From an uncultured Tessaracoccus sp. (GTDB taxonomy: Bacteria > Actinomycetota > Actinomycetes > Propionibacteriales > Propionibacteriaceae), in NCBI RefSeq assembly GCF_947286155.1, contig NZ_CAMYPD010000013.1:1-60014 (forward strand): 60,014 bases of DNA. The letters run 5' to 3'. Shown one piece after another: positions 1 to 8,596 of this stretch. The notes beneath the pieces were generated by a model that saw only the letters and a program-made list of their open reading frames with translations, searched no databases and was not told where the DNA came from. Numbering within the stretch: the stretch's first letter is position 1; each line of letters starts with the position of its first letter. The position numbers and the translations under genes were made by a program.

Positions 1-46
1 TACACGTAAGGAGTCGTCGGCAGCGTCAGATGTGTATAAGAGACAG
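1..46. other. Sequencing adapter (Nextera-type), not genomic
   Basis: The first 46 bases hold a ten-base index-like stretch followed by the Nextera read-1 transposase adapter, ending in the mosaic-end sequence at 28-46. The same sequence occurs in inverse complement at 59969-60014. This is library sequence left on the contig; genomic sequence begins at about 47. Confidence 0.97.
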
Positions 47-47
47 G

Positions 48-134
48 TTCAACATTGAACTCAGCACGCGGCAACAGCGCGCGGTATCCGTCCTGGTTGT
101 CTCGCAGATCTACTACTCGAAGCACGCCAAGTGA
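48..134 (+). CDS. C-terminal end of an unidentified protein (clipped by contig start)
   Basis: An open frame runs from the adapter junction to a TGA at 132-134 and gives 28 residues ending in QIYYSKHAK. The stop lies 2 bp from the stop of the convergent membrane-protein gene at 137, a spacing typical of real convergent genes. I do not recognise the family from so short a tail. It could also be a chance open frame, since only about 90 bases are visible. Confidence 0.4.
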   Translation, partial: FNIELSTRQQRAVSVLVVSQIYYSKHAK

Positions 135-136
135 GT

Positions 137-679
137 TTACCCGTCGTCATCCTCGGATTCCGGGGCGTCCACAGAGCGTTCTGGCAGGAACGCCGACAGC
201 AACATCACCGGTGTGATGGCGAAGAATGGCCCGACGGCGAGCGCGCTGTGGGCGTGCAGCACCAGATCCATCTGCACGTAGTCGCCGACGTTCGCCATGG
301 CGATGCGATCGGTCAAGCCCGATCCACCGATGAGCTCCCCCACAGGCCAGGCGGTGAGCGTCATCACGAGCGCGCCGATCACGCTCAGCACGACCACATG
401 CCAGCTGCGCCTACTGAACCATGCCCACGTGAGTAACCCGAGTAGCACTCCGACGATGGCGGTAATGATCACGAACATGGCGTCGCCACCGATGATTTCG
501 GCGTACGCGCGCTCGGACATCGTCGCGTGCAAATCCTCGCCGACGAGGTAGTGCGCCCTGGGTGCGAGCGAAACCCATACCACTCCGGCGAGCACGCCCG
601 CTGCTGCGCAGACGATCAGCTGCGCCAGCGCCCGCCAACCGGAGCGTTCCCAAATGCCGCGCCCTGCGTCTTGCCGCAT
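137..679 (-). CDS. Hypothetical four-helix membrane protein
   Basis: A 180-residue protein with four hydrophobic segments (about residues 17-40, 60-83, 90-112 and 140-165) and an acidic C-terminus (ESEDDDG). Its ATG overlaps the dnaE stop by one base (TGATG), so it is translationally coupled to dnaE and probably co-transcribed. The layout of helices separated by a long first extracytoplasmic loop recalls small actinobacterial membrane proteins of unknown function. No catalytic motif is visible, and I give no function. Confidence 0.8.
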   Translation of the reverse strand: MRQDAGRGIWERSGWRALAQLIVCAAAGVLAGVVWVSLAPRAHYLVGEDLHATMSERAYAEIIGGDAMFVIITAIVGVLLGLLTWAWFSRRSWHVVVLSVIGALVMTLTAWPVGELIGGSGLTDRIAMANVGDYVQMDLVLHAHSALAVGPFFAITPVMLLSAFLPERSVDAPESEDDDG

Positions 680-3600
680 CAGTGCGCCATCCTCACGGAG
701 GTGGGGCCGAGCAGCGCCTTCAGGTCAGCGAACAGTGGGGACGAGAGCTGCACGTGGAACCCGTCGGAGAGCCGGAACACCGTGGTACGCGCCTTGCCCT
801 TCACCTCGACGTGCACCTCGGCGCTGCCGGGATAGGACGAGATGACCCGCTTGAGGTCTGCCACCAGCTTCGGCGTGCAACGCGTCTCAGCCATGGTGAT
901 GATCACCGGGCCGACGGCACCATCGCTGTTCACGTGGGGAGCGGTGACGTTCTGGGCGCGCATCCGTCCCCGGTCCTCCCCCGCTTCCACGACGCCTTCG
1001 ATAGCAACGATGTTGTCCGGCTCCAAGATGCCCGAAACCCGCTCGTACACACGTGGGAACACCGTGACCTCGATACCGGTGGTGAGGTCTTCGAGCGTGA
1101 CTTGCGCCCAGATGGCGCCGTGTTTGTTGACCCGGCGGTTGACGCTGGTGATCAACCCGCACAGCGTGGTGCTACCCGTAAAGGCATCCTCGCCGGCGGT
1201 GGATGCAATCGTGCGGTCGCTGTGCTCGGCGATGACGTGTTCCAGCCCGTTGAGGGGATGGTCGGAGACGTAGAGACCGAGCATGTCGCGCTCGAACGCG
1301 AGCTTCGTCTTCCTGTCCCACTCATCCAGATCGGGCACCGCGACGTGTTCCATCTGCTGGGCGTCATCGTCGACGGCGAGGCCGAAGAGGTCGTCCTGCC
1401 CGTTGGCGGCGTTGCGTTTCACGTCGATGATGGAATCGACGGCTTCCTCATACACGGACATGAGCGCGCGACGGGTGTGCCCCAGCTCGTCGAACGCGCC
1501 GCCGCGGATGAGCGATTCGATGATGCGCTTCGAACAGAATTGGAGCGGCGCCTTGTCGAGGAAATCGTTGAAGTCGCTCGCCGGGCCCAGCTCGTCGCGC
1601 TCTGCCAGCCATGCCTTCACCACTTTGTCGCCGACGTTGCGGATAGCGCCCAGACCGAAGCGGATGTCCTTGCCCACCGGTGTGAACGCCACCTCCGACG
1701 AGTTCACGTCGGGCAGCAGCACCTGGATGCCCATGTGTCGACACTCGTTGAGATAGATGGAGAGCTTGTCCTTATCGTCGCGCACAGATTGCAGCAGTGC
1801 GGCCATGTACTCCGTCGGATAGTGCGCCTTCAGGTAGGCCGTCCAGTACGCGACGAGGCCATAGGCGGCGGAGTGCGACTTGTTGAAGGCGTAGTCGGAG
1901 AACGGAACCAGGATTTCCCACAACGTCGTGATGCACTCGGCGGAGTAGCCTCGCTCCTTCATGCCCGCTTCGAACGTGACGTATTGCTTGTCGAGTTCGG
2001 CTTTCTTCTTCTTGCCCATAGCGCGTCGCAGCATGTCAGCGCCGCCCAGCGAGTAGCCGGCGACGCGCTGCGCGATCGACATGACCTGCTCCTGGTAGAC
2101 GATCAGGCCGTACGTTTCGCCAAGGATGTCGGCCAGCGGCTCCTCGAGCTCGGGATGAATCGGCACGACGGCCTCGCGCCCGGTTTTGCGCCTGGCGTAC
2201 TTGTTGTGCGAATCCGCGCCCATGGGGCCGGGGCGGTAGAGCGCGACGACAGCCGAGATGTCGGAGAACGAGTCTGGCTGCATGGAGCGCAGGAGCGCGC
2301 GCATGGGGCCACCGTCGAGCTGGAAGACGCCGAGCGTGTCACCCGCTGCCAGCAGCTCATAGGTGGCGACGTCGTCGAGCGGGAGCTGTTCTAGGTCAAT
2401 CTTGTCGCCGGTGTTGCGTTCGATGTTCTCGATGGCATCGCCCAAGATGGTGAGGTTACGCAGCCCCAGGAAGTCCATCTTGATGAGCCCAAGCGATTCA
2501 CAGCCCGGGTAATCGAATTGCGTGATGATGGCACCGTCGGATTCACGGCGCATGAGCGGGATGATATCGATGAGCGGATCACGCGACATGATGACGCCGG
2601 CCGCGTGCACGCCCCACTGGCGTTTGAGGCCCTCGATGCCCATGGCGGTATCGACGACGGTCTTCACATCCGGGTCTTGTTGGTACAGCTCACGGAACTC
2701 CGTGCCCTCCGCATAGCGCGGGTGGTTCTCGTCGAAGAGTTGCGGCAGCGGGATGCCCTTGCCCATGACGTCCGGCGGCATGGCCTTGGTGATCTTCTCG
2801 CCCACCGCGAACGGCATGTCGAGCACACGCGCGGAGTCTTTCACCGCAGCCTTGGCCTTAATGGAGCCGTAGGTGATGATCTGCGCCACCTTGTCCTGGC
2901 CGTACTTCTCGGTGACGTACTCGATCACCTCGCCGCGACGTCGATCGTCGAAGTCGATGTCGAAGTCGGGCATGGAGACGCGCTCTGGGTTCAGGAATCG
3001 CTCGAAGAACAGGCCGTGTTCGATCGGGTCGAGGTCGGTGATGCGCATCGCGTAGGCACACATGGAACCAGCACCCGAGCCACGTCCAGGGCCGACGTAA
3101 ATGCCGTTGTTCTTCGCCCAGTTGATGAAGTCGGCCACGACGAGGAAGTAGCCGTTGAACCCCATCTGGGTGATGATGCCCGACTCGAAGTCGGCGCGCT
3201 CCTGGACTTCGCGCGGAATGCCGCCCGGGTAGCGGTATTCGAGCCCGCTTTGCACTTCTTTGTGGAACCAGGATTCCTCCGTCTCGCCGTCGGGCACCGG
3301 GAATACGGGCATGTAGATGCCGATGCCCTCGTCAAAAACGGTTTCGCAGCGCTCCGCGATGGCGAGGGTGTTGTCGCATGCATCCGGGTGCTCGCGGAAG
3401 AGCTCGCGCATCTCCTCAGGAGACTTCAGGTAGTAGCCAGAGCCGTTGAACATGAACCGGTCGGTCTGTGCCTTCCGCGCACCCGATGAGACGCACAGCA
3501 GCGTGTCGTGGGCGTCGGCGTCATCCTTGTGCACGTAGTGAAGGTCGTTCGTCGCGACGAGCGGGAGGTTGAGCTCTTTCGATAACCGGAGCAGATCTTT

Positions 3601-4200
3601 GCGGACGTTTGTCTCGATATCGAGGCCGTGGTCCATGAGCTCGACGTAGAAGTTGCCCTTGCCAAAGATGTCCTGGAACTCGCCGGCTGCTTCGCGCGCG
3701 TTGTTGTACTGCCCGAGCCGCAGAAAGGTTTGGATTTCACCCGACGGGCACCCCGTCGTCGCGATCAATCCTCGACCGTATTCGTTGAGCAGTTCGCGGT
3801 CGGCACGCGGTTTGTAGAAGAAGCCCTCGAGCGAGCTACGGGTGGAGAGGCGGAACAGGTTGTGCATCCCGTCTTTGTTTTCGGCCCACATCGTCATATG
3901 GGTATAGGCGCCCTTGGAGGCGACGTCGTCGCCGGTGCCGTCGCCGAACTGCACGCGCTTGCGTTCGCTGCGGTGCGTGCGCGGAGTGAGGTACGCCTCG
4001 AGCCCGATGATGGGCTTGACGTTGTAGTTCTTCGACGCCTTGTAGAACTCGTAGGCGCCGTACAGGTTGCCGTGGTCGGTGATCGCCAGCGACGGCATGC
4101 CCATCTTCTCGGCGTTTTCGAACAGGTCGTTCACCCTGGCGGCACCGTCGAGCATGGAAAACTCGGTGTGGTTGTGTAGGTGCACGAACGTGTCGGCCAC
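679..4200 (-). CDS. dnaE: DNA polymerase III subunit alpha
   Basis: A 1173-residue replicative polymerase subunit of the DnaE1 type. An N-terminal PHP domain starts with HLHNHTEFS (about residues 7-15) and TDHGN (41-45). The polymerase palm carries PDFDIDFDD (411-419), which holds the catalytic aspartate pair. A C-terminal OB fold (about 1010-1075) precedes the tau/beta-binding tail. The length fits the 1150-1190 usual in Actinobacteria. The start is a GTG at 4200, with an AGGAC-type ribosome site about 5 nt upstream; PHP residues begin directly after it. The PHP metal-binding residues look intact, so a proofreading activity like that known for mycobacterial DnaE1 is possible, by inference. 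The membrane-protein gene follows with a one-base overlap. Confidence 0.98.
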   Translation of the reverse strand: MADTFVHLHNHTEFSMLDGAARVNDLFENAEKMGMPSLAITDHGNLYGAYEFYKASKNYNVKPIIGLEAYLTPRTHRSERKRVQFGDGTGDDVASKGAYTHMTMWAENKDGMHNLFRLSTRSSLEGFFYKPRADRELLNEYGRGLIATTGCPSGEIQTFLRLGQYNNAREAAGEFQDIFGKGNFYVELMDHGLDIETNVRKDLLRLSKELNLPLVATNDLHYVHKDDADAHDTLLCVSSGARKAQTDRFMFNGSGYYLKSPEEMRELFREHPDACDNTLAIAERCETVFDEGIGIYMPVFPVPDGETEESWFHKEVQSGLEYRYPGGIPREVQERADFESGIITQMGFNGYFLVVADFINWAKNNGIYVGPGRGSGAGSMCAYAMRITDLDPIEHGLFFERFLNPERVSMPDFDIDFDDRRRGEVIEYVTEKYGQDKVAQIITYGSIKAKAAVKDSARVLDMPFAVGEKITKAMPPDVMGKGIPLPQLFDENHPRYAEGTEFRELYQQDPDVKTVVDTAMGIEGLKRQWGVHAAGVIMSRDPLIDIIPLMRRESDGAIITQFDYPGCESLGLIKMDFLGLRNLTILGDAIENIERNTGDKIDLEQLPLDDVATYELLAAGDTLGVFQLDGGPMRALLRSMQPDSFSDISAVVALYRPGPMGADSHNKYARRKTGREAVVPIHPELEEPLADILGETYGLIVYQEQVMSIAQRVAGYSLGGADMLRRAMGKKKKAELDKQYVTFEAGMKERGYSAECITTLWEILVPFSDYAFNKSHSAAYGLVAYWTAYLKAHYPTEYMAALLQSVRDDKDKLSIYLNECRHMGIQVLLPDVNSSEVAFTPVGKDIRFGLGAIRNVGDKVVKAWLAERDELGPASDFNDFLDKAPLQFCSKRIIESLIRGGAFDELGHTRRALMSVYEEAVDSIIDVKRNAANGQDDLFGLAVDDDAQQMEHVAVPDLDEWDRKTKLAFERDMLGLYVSDHPLNGLEHVIAEHSDRTIASTAGEDAFTGSTTLCGLITSVNRRVNKHGAIWAQVTLEDLTTGIEVTVFPRVYERVSGILEPDNIVAIEGVVEAGEDRGRMRAQNVTAPHVNSDGAVGPVIITMAETRCTPKLVADLKRVISSYPGSAEVHVEVKGKARTTVFRLSDGFHVQLSSPLFADLKALLGPTSVRMAH

Positions 4201-4345
4201 GACTGTCCTCTCGGTTGGCTGGCGCAGCTACTCTACCTGCTCCATTGCGGGAAGCTCGAGGGCCGGACAACGCGTCGCCGTTGCGCGTGTAGCGATTTCG
4301 CGAGTGAGGTCGGCGAGGCCGGCGTCCAACCGCGTCTGCGCCAAC

Positions 4346-4351
4346 TAGACT
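4346..4351 (+). promoter_or_regulatory. -10 box TAGACT of a leaderless GH2 gene
   Basis: TAGACT sits 7 nt before the ATG at 4359, with no ribosome-binding site between. This fits transcription starting at or beside the start codon. It is one of ten such sites in the window; no convincing -35 box was seen. Confidence 0.6.
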
Positions 4352-4358
4352 CATCGCC

Positions 4359-7133
4359 ATGTTGACCACGCCCTGGGGCGAAGCCCTCGACAACGACGCC
4401 GTATTGCAGGACTACCCGCGCCCGCAGCTGGTTCGCGACTCCTACCTCAACCTCAATGGCACGTGGGACTACGCCGTCAGCACCGTCGACGACGGTGCTC
4501 GCCCCCAGTTCGACCGCTCAATCCTGGTGCCCTTCGCACCGGAAGCGCCGCTGTCTGGTGTGCTGCGCATCCTGCAACCCGACGAATTCGGGTGGTACCG
4601 CCGCACGTTCACCCTCCCCGAGAGCTTCGGCGACGGGCGAGTGCTGCTGCATTTCGGTGCCGTCGACCAGGACTGCCACGTCTGGATCGACGGCACCCCC
4701 GCAGGCGAGCACCGCGGAGGCGTGCTGCCGTTCACACTCGACATCACCGACCACCTCCATCGCGACGAGCACGAGATCGTCGTGCGGGTTCGCGACGTCA
4801 CCGACACGTCGTACCGATCCCGCGGCAAGCAGTCGCTCACACCGGGCGGTATTTGGTACACGCCGAGCTCCGGTATCTGGCAGACCGTCTGGCTGGAATC
4901 TGTGCCTGAACAGCACGTTGAGGGCGTCGACTACACACCCCGCCTCGCCAGCGACGAGGTTGAGGTCACCGTGCGTGCTCCGAAGCCTGGCCGCGCCACC
5001 GTCGCGATCTCCGCCGAGGGCACGCAGCTTGCCGAGGTGGAGATGGACACCAATACCCCCACTACCGTGCGGTTGCCTGGTGCCCGACGCTGGAGCCCGA
5101 ACGACCCGTTCCTGCACGACGTGCAGGTACGCCTGGGCACCGACGAAGTGTCCAGCTACTTCGGTATGCGCGAGGTGCGCGTGGCGAAGGACCCACGCGG
5201 GCACATGCGCGTGTTCCTCAACGACGAGCCCTTCCTCGTGAAGGGCCTGCTCGACCAGGGCTATTGGCCCGACGGCCTGCTCACCGCACCATCCGACGAG
5301 GCGCTCGCCTACGACGTCGCACTCGCAAAGAGCCTGGGCTTCAATACGCTGCGCAAGCACATCAAGGTGGAGCCGCTTCGTTGGTATCACCACTGCGATC
5401 GTATCGGCATGCTCGTGTGGCAGGACATGGTCAATGGCGGCACGAAGCCGTCGCGACTGCTCCCCCACGGCCCCAACGACGCGCCGAAGAAGGTGGACGA
5501 TACCCGCCACGGACTCATGGGGCGCAAGGATGCGGCAGGCCGGGAGGAGTATCGCGCGGAGCTGGAGGGCACCGTCGCTCTGCTGAAAGCGTCGCCGTCG
5601 GTTGCGGTGTGGGTGCCTTTCAATGAAGGCTGGGGGCAGTTCGATGCCCTCGACGCCGCCCGCAGGCTGCGCGAGCTGGACCCGTCGCGCCCCGTCGACC
5701 ACGCTTCCGGCTGGTTCGATCAGGGCGGCGGCGATTTCCGTAGTCAGCACGTGTACACGAAGGCGTATCGCCCCACCGCCGACGACTTTACTGACGGCCG
5801 AGCACTCGCGCTGACGGAGTACGGCGGCTACTCGCACCGCGTGCCAGGGCACGTCGCCGTCGAAAAGGAATTCGGTTACAAGCGGTACGTCAGCGGCGGC
5901 AAGTTCGAGCTCGCCTACGAAAAGCTGCACCGCACCGAAATCGCTGATGCCGTGGAGCGCGGATTGAGCGCCATCATCTACACGCAGCTGAGCGACGTCG
6001 AGGAAGAGACGAATGGCCTGGTCACCTACGACCGGCGCGTCGTGAAGCTCGACGAAGCCCGCTCCCTGGCCATCATGGCATCCCTTGACGAGGCCTTCCG
6101 ACGCTCGCTCGGCGAGGAACCGCGCGCCTTCCCAGTCGCTGAGCGTGAACTCACCGAACCGGTGAACCTCACCATGCCCGACGGCACACTCAATGCCTCC
6201 GCCGTGGCTTGGAGCAGGGCTCCCCTGGTGCGCACCGACGGCATCGGCGGGCTGCGTCGACCCGGGCGCAACAAACGGTGGGAGCACTGGGGTGTGACCA
6301 CGCCGACGCACGTGCTCGGACTCACCATCGCGCACCTCGACTACGCAGGCGTGCTCGGCTTCTACCTCGCCGATCGAGCCACTGGCCAGGAGTGGGTCGC
6401 CGACGCGACCATCCCGCTGGGTGGGCAGATCGAACTACCCGGCACGATTGGCGAAGGACGCAGCTACGGGCGCACCCGGAAGCTCATGCTGCGATTCGAC
6501 GAAGTATCTTCCGGCGCGCGTCTGCGCGGCCAAGCGGGCGATGTAGCGTTCGACATCATCGCGCACCTCGATGAGGAGCGCGACATGCTCGGCGTCGTCG
6601 TACCTTGGGATGAGCAGACCTTCCAATACACGGTGAAGGATGTGGGCCGACGCGCCACGGGAACCATTTGGATTGGGAATGAGGCGCACAACGTGTCCGG
6701 CCCGGAGGCCTTCGCCACCCTCGACCACGGTCGGGGCCGCTGGCCCTACTCGGTGCACTGGAATTGGGGCGTGGGTGCGGGCAGGCTCGGCAAGCAACAC
6801 CTCGCCATTCAGCTCGGCGGCAAGTGGACCGACGGTACCGGCAGCACCGAGAACGCCGTCGTCCTCGGGAACACCCTGCACAAAATCAGCCAAGAACTGC
6901 TGTGGGACTACGACGCCACGAACTTCAAGCAGCCCTGGCGGGTGCGAGGCGAAGGCATCGATCTACGGTTCAAGCCGTTCCACCTGCGCACGGCGTCCAC
7001 GCAGCTCGGTGTTCTCTCCTCCAACACGAATCAGGCGTTCGGCACCTGGTCAGGCTCGCTGCGCCTCGACGGCGAATCCATCCGCGTGGATGGCCTCACT
7101 GGGTGGGCAGAGGATGTTCGCAACCGCTGGTGA
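4359..7133 (+). CDS. Glycoside hydrolase family 2 protein fused to a DUF2804 domain
   Basis: A 924-residue protein. Residues 1-590 form a GH2 enzyme: jelly-roll sugar-binding domain (about 25-185), Ig-like domain (190-280) and TIM barrel. The acid/base pair is in VPFNEGWGQFD (N422, E423) and the nucleophile in LTEYGG (E487), so a beta-glycosidase (galactosidase, glucuronidase or mannosidase type) is likely; substrate cannot be read. From about residue 597 (ELTEPVNLTMPDG) to the end, the sequence matches the pattern of DUF2804, including the N-terminal ELTEPV block, KRWEHWG, WNWGVGAG and GGKWTDGTGSTEN. That family normally stands alone at about 330-350 residues. There is no signal peptide, so both parts are cytoplasmic. 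The gene faces away from dnaE and ends 2 bp from the SCO1 gene. Confidence 0.92.
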   Translation: MLTTPWGEALDNDAVLQDYPRPQLVRDSYLNLNGTWDYAVSTVDDGARPQFDRSILVPFAPEAPLSGVLRILQPDEFGWYRRTFTLPESFGDGRVLLHFGAVDQDCHVWIDGTPAGEHRGGVLPFTLDITDHLHRDEHEIVVRVRDVTDTSYRSRGKQSLTPGGIWYTPSSGIWQTVWLESVPEQHVEGVDYTPRLASDEVEVTVRAPKPGRATVAISAEGTQLAEVEMDTNTPTTVRLPGARRWSPNDPFLHDVQVRLGTDEVSSYFGMREVRVAKDPRGHMRVFLNDEPFLVKGLLDQGYWPDGLLTAPSDEALAYDVALAKSLGFNTLRKHIKVEPLRWYHHCDRIGMLVWQDMVNGGTKPSRLLPHGPNDAPKKVDDTRHGLMGRKDAAGREEYRAELEGTVALLKASPSVAVWVPFNEGWGQFDALDAARRLRELDPSRPVDHASGWFDQGGGDFRSQHVYTKAYRPTADDFTDGRALALTEYGGYSHRVPGHVAVEKEFGYKRYVSGGKFELAYEKLHRTEIADAVERGLSAIIYTQLSDVEEETNGLVTYDRRVVKLDEARSLAIMASLDEAFRRSLGEEPRAFPVAERELTEPVNLTMPDGTLNASAVAWSRAPLVRTDGIGGLRRPGRNKRWEHWGVTTPTHVLGLTIAHLDYAGVLGFYLADRATGQEWVADATIPLGGQIELPGTIGEGRSYGRTRKLMLRFDEVSSGARLRGQAGDVAFDIIAHLDEERDMLGVVVPWDEQTFQYTVKDVGRRATGTIWIGNEAHNVSGPEAFATLDHGRGRWPYSVHWNWGVGAGRLGKQHLAIQLGGKWTDGTGSTENAVVLGNTLHKISQELLWDYDATNFKQPWRVRGEGIDLRFKPFHLRTASTQLGVLSSNTNQAFGTWSGSLRLDGESIRVDGLTGWAEDVRNRW

Positions 7134-7135
7134 GG

Positions 7136-7765
7136 TTAAGCCTCGGCGATAAGACGCTCGTAATCCTCGCGCAGATTCCCCACGTCGAGCCCTAGCGTGG
7201 TCCACACCACGTGCACTCGCTTGTCGCTGCCAACGCCGAGCACTTGCGTCGAGTGATCCACCTCGTACCCGCCGCTCGGCAGTTGTTTGCCCTTCTCAAT
7301 CGCGATATGGAGTTGGTTGCCTGCGTCCATGATCGTGTCGAGGTCGCCGGTGAGGCCGACGAACGTGTCGTCCACCCGGGCGAGGTATTGGCGGAGTGCG
7401 TCCGGTGTGTCGCGGGCCGGATCCGTGGTGACCAAGATGGGTGTGATTTGCGAGGCGTCCCCGAGGCGCCGCTTCGCCGTAGCCATATCGGCCATGATGC
7501 CCGGGCACACGTCGGGGCAGTTGAGATACCCGAAGAACAGAGCGGCGGCGGGGGTGCTCCAACCGGTGCGGAGATTGAACGGTTTGCCGTGCTGGTCGGT
7601 GAGTTCGACGTCGGGGAGCTCCCACCCGTCAGGAATCTGCGTGCCGTGGAAGGCGCTGTCAGTGGAGGCGCCTTCCACGGTGGCCGCACCCTTGTCAGCG
7701 TCGCTGCAGGCGGCGACGAGGGAGAGCCCGGCGGCTCCGGTGATGAGGTGGCGTCGCGAAATCAC
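7136..7765 (-). CDS. SCO1/SenC family copper-chaperone lipoprotein
   Basis: A 209-residue exported protein with a thioredoxin fold. The N-terminus has a twin-Arg-like SRRHLITG followed by a hydrophobic stretch and a lipobox (LVAAC, Cys at about 20), so it should be a lipid-anchored extracytoplasmic protein. The SCO motif CPDVCP (about residue 80) and a downstream His in VDHS supply the copper ligands. The family helps deliver copper to the CuA centre of cytochrome c oxidase or acts as a thiol-disulfide reductase. The GTG start at 7765 overlaps the trpA stop (GTGA), so it is coupled to trpA although functionally unrelated to tryptophan. Confidence 0.9.
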   Translation of the reverse strand: MISRRHLITGAAGLSLVAACSDADKGAATVEGASTDSAFHGTQIPDGWELPDVELTDQHGKPFNLRTGWSTPAAALFFGYLNCPDVCPGIMADMATAKRRLGDASQITPILVTTDPARDTPDALRQYLARVDDTFVGLTGDLDTIMDAGNQLHIAIEKGKQLPSGGYEVDHSTQVLGVGSDKRVHVVWTTLGLDVGNLREDYERLIAEA

Positions 7766-8595
7766 TGTTTGCTCCCGCCCGCAGCGATGTCGCCAGCAAG
7801 CGCGCGTAAATCAGCAAGCCCGGAGCTGAAATCTGATGCGTTCTCGATCGTGGCGATGAGCGCCGAGCCCACGATCACGAGGTCGGCGAATGCGGCTGTC
7901 TCGTGCGCCTGCTGGCCGTTCGAGATGCCGAGTCCGATGCCCACCGGAATGGTGGGGTCCGCTGCCCGCGCCCGCTCGACGATGCGTGGCGCCGCCTCGG
8001 ACGTCTGCTGACGTGCACCCGTGACGCCCATCACTGACGTGGCGTACACCCACCCGCGCGAGGCCTGCATCGTCATCGTGAGCCGCTCATCGGTGGACGA
8101 CGGAGCGATGAGGAAGATGCGGTCGAGACCGTGCGCGTCGGTGGCCGCCATCCACTCTTCGCAATCGTCGGCTGGCAGATCAGGGGTGATGACTCCCCCG
8201 CCGCCCGCGTTGGCGAAGTCACGCGCGAAGGCGTCGACGCCGTAGGCTTCGATGAGGTTCCAGTAGGTCATCGTGAGCGGCGTGGCGCCTGCCTGCGCCA
8301 CGCGCTCGGCGGCGCGGAACACGTCGCGGGTGCGTACCCCGCCCTGCAATGCGTGGGTGGCGGCGCGCTGAATAACTTTGCCATCCATCAGCGGGTCGGA
8401 ATACGGGATGCCGATCTCCACCATATCTGCGCCGCGTCCGTCGCTGCCTTCGACGATGGCTTCCATCGCCTGCATGGAGCGTTCGACGTCGGGATATCCA
8501 ACCGGATAGTAGCCGACGGTCGCCGCGCGGCTTTCGTCGAGGCAGCGCGCGACGATGCGCCCGGACTTACCGAGGCGGTGTTCGGGGTACGCCAT
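7762..8595 (-). CDS. trpA: Tryptophan synthase alpha subunit
   Basis: A 277-residue protein that cleaves indole-3-glycerol phosphate to indole and glyceraldehyde-3-phosphate in the cytosolic TrpAB complex. The catalytic Glu lies in VEIGIPYSDP and the catalytic Asp in the following LMDG; the phosphate-binding glycines are in GIGLGIS. I take the ATG at 8595, one base after the trpB stop, because AGGT lies 7 nt ahead. A GTG at 8604 would overlap trpB by 8 bp but has its AGG too close. The substrate-loop region reads YYPVGYPD rather than the more common YxxAGYPD. Confidence 0.95.
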   Translation of the reverse strand: MAYPEHRLGKSGRIVARCLDESRAATVGYYPVGYPDVERSMQAMEAIVEGSDGRGADMVEIGIPYSDPLMDGKVIQRAATHALQGGVRTRDVFRAAERVAQAGATPLTMTYWNLIEAYGVDAFARDFANAGGGGVITPDLPADDCEEWMAATDAHGLDRIFLIAPSSTDERLTMTMQASRGWVYATSVMGVTGARQQTSEAAPRIVERARAADPTIPVGIGLGISNGQQAHETAAFADLVIVGSALIATIENASDFSSGLADLRALAGDIAAGGSKQ

Positions 8596-8596
8596 G

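Noticed and set aside
562..2394. 610-residue open frame antisense to dnaE
   Set aside because: It lies wholly opposite dnaE, has no domain or ribosome site, and its composition is that of a GC-rich shadow frame.
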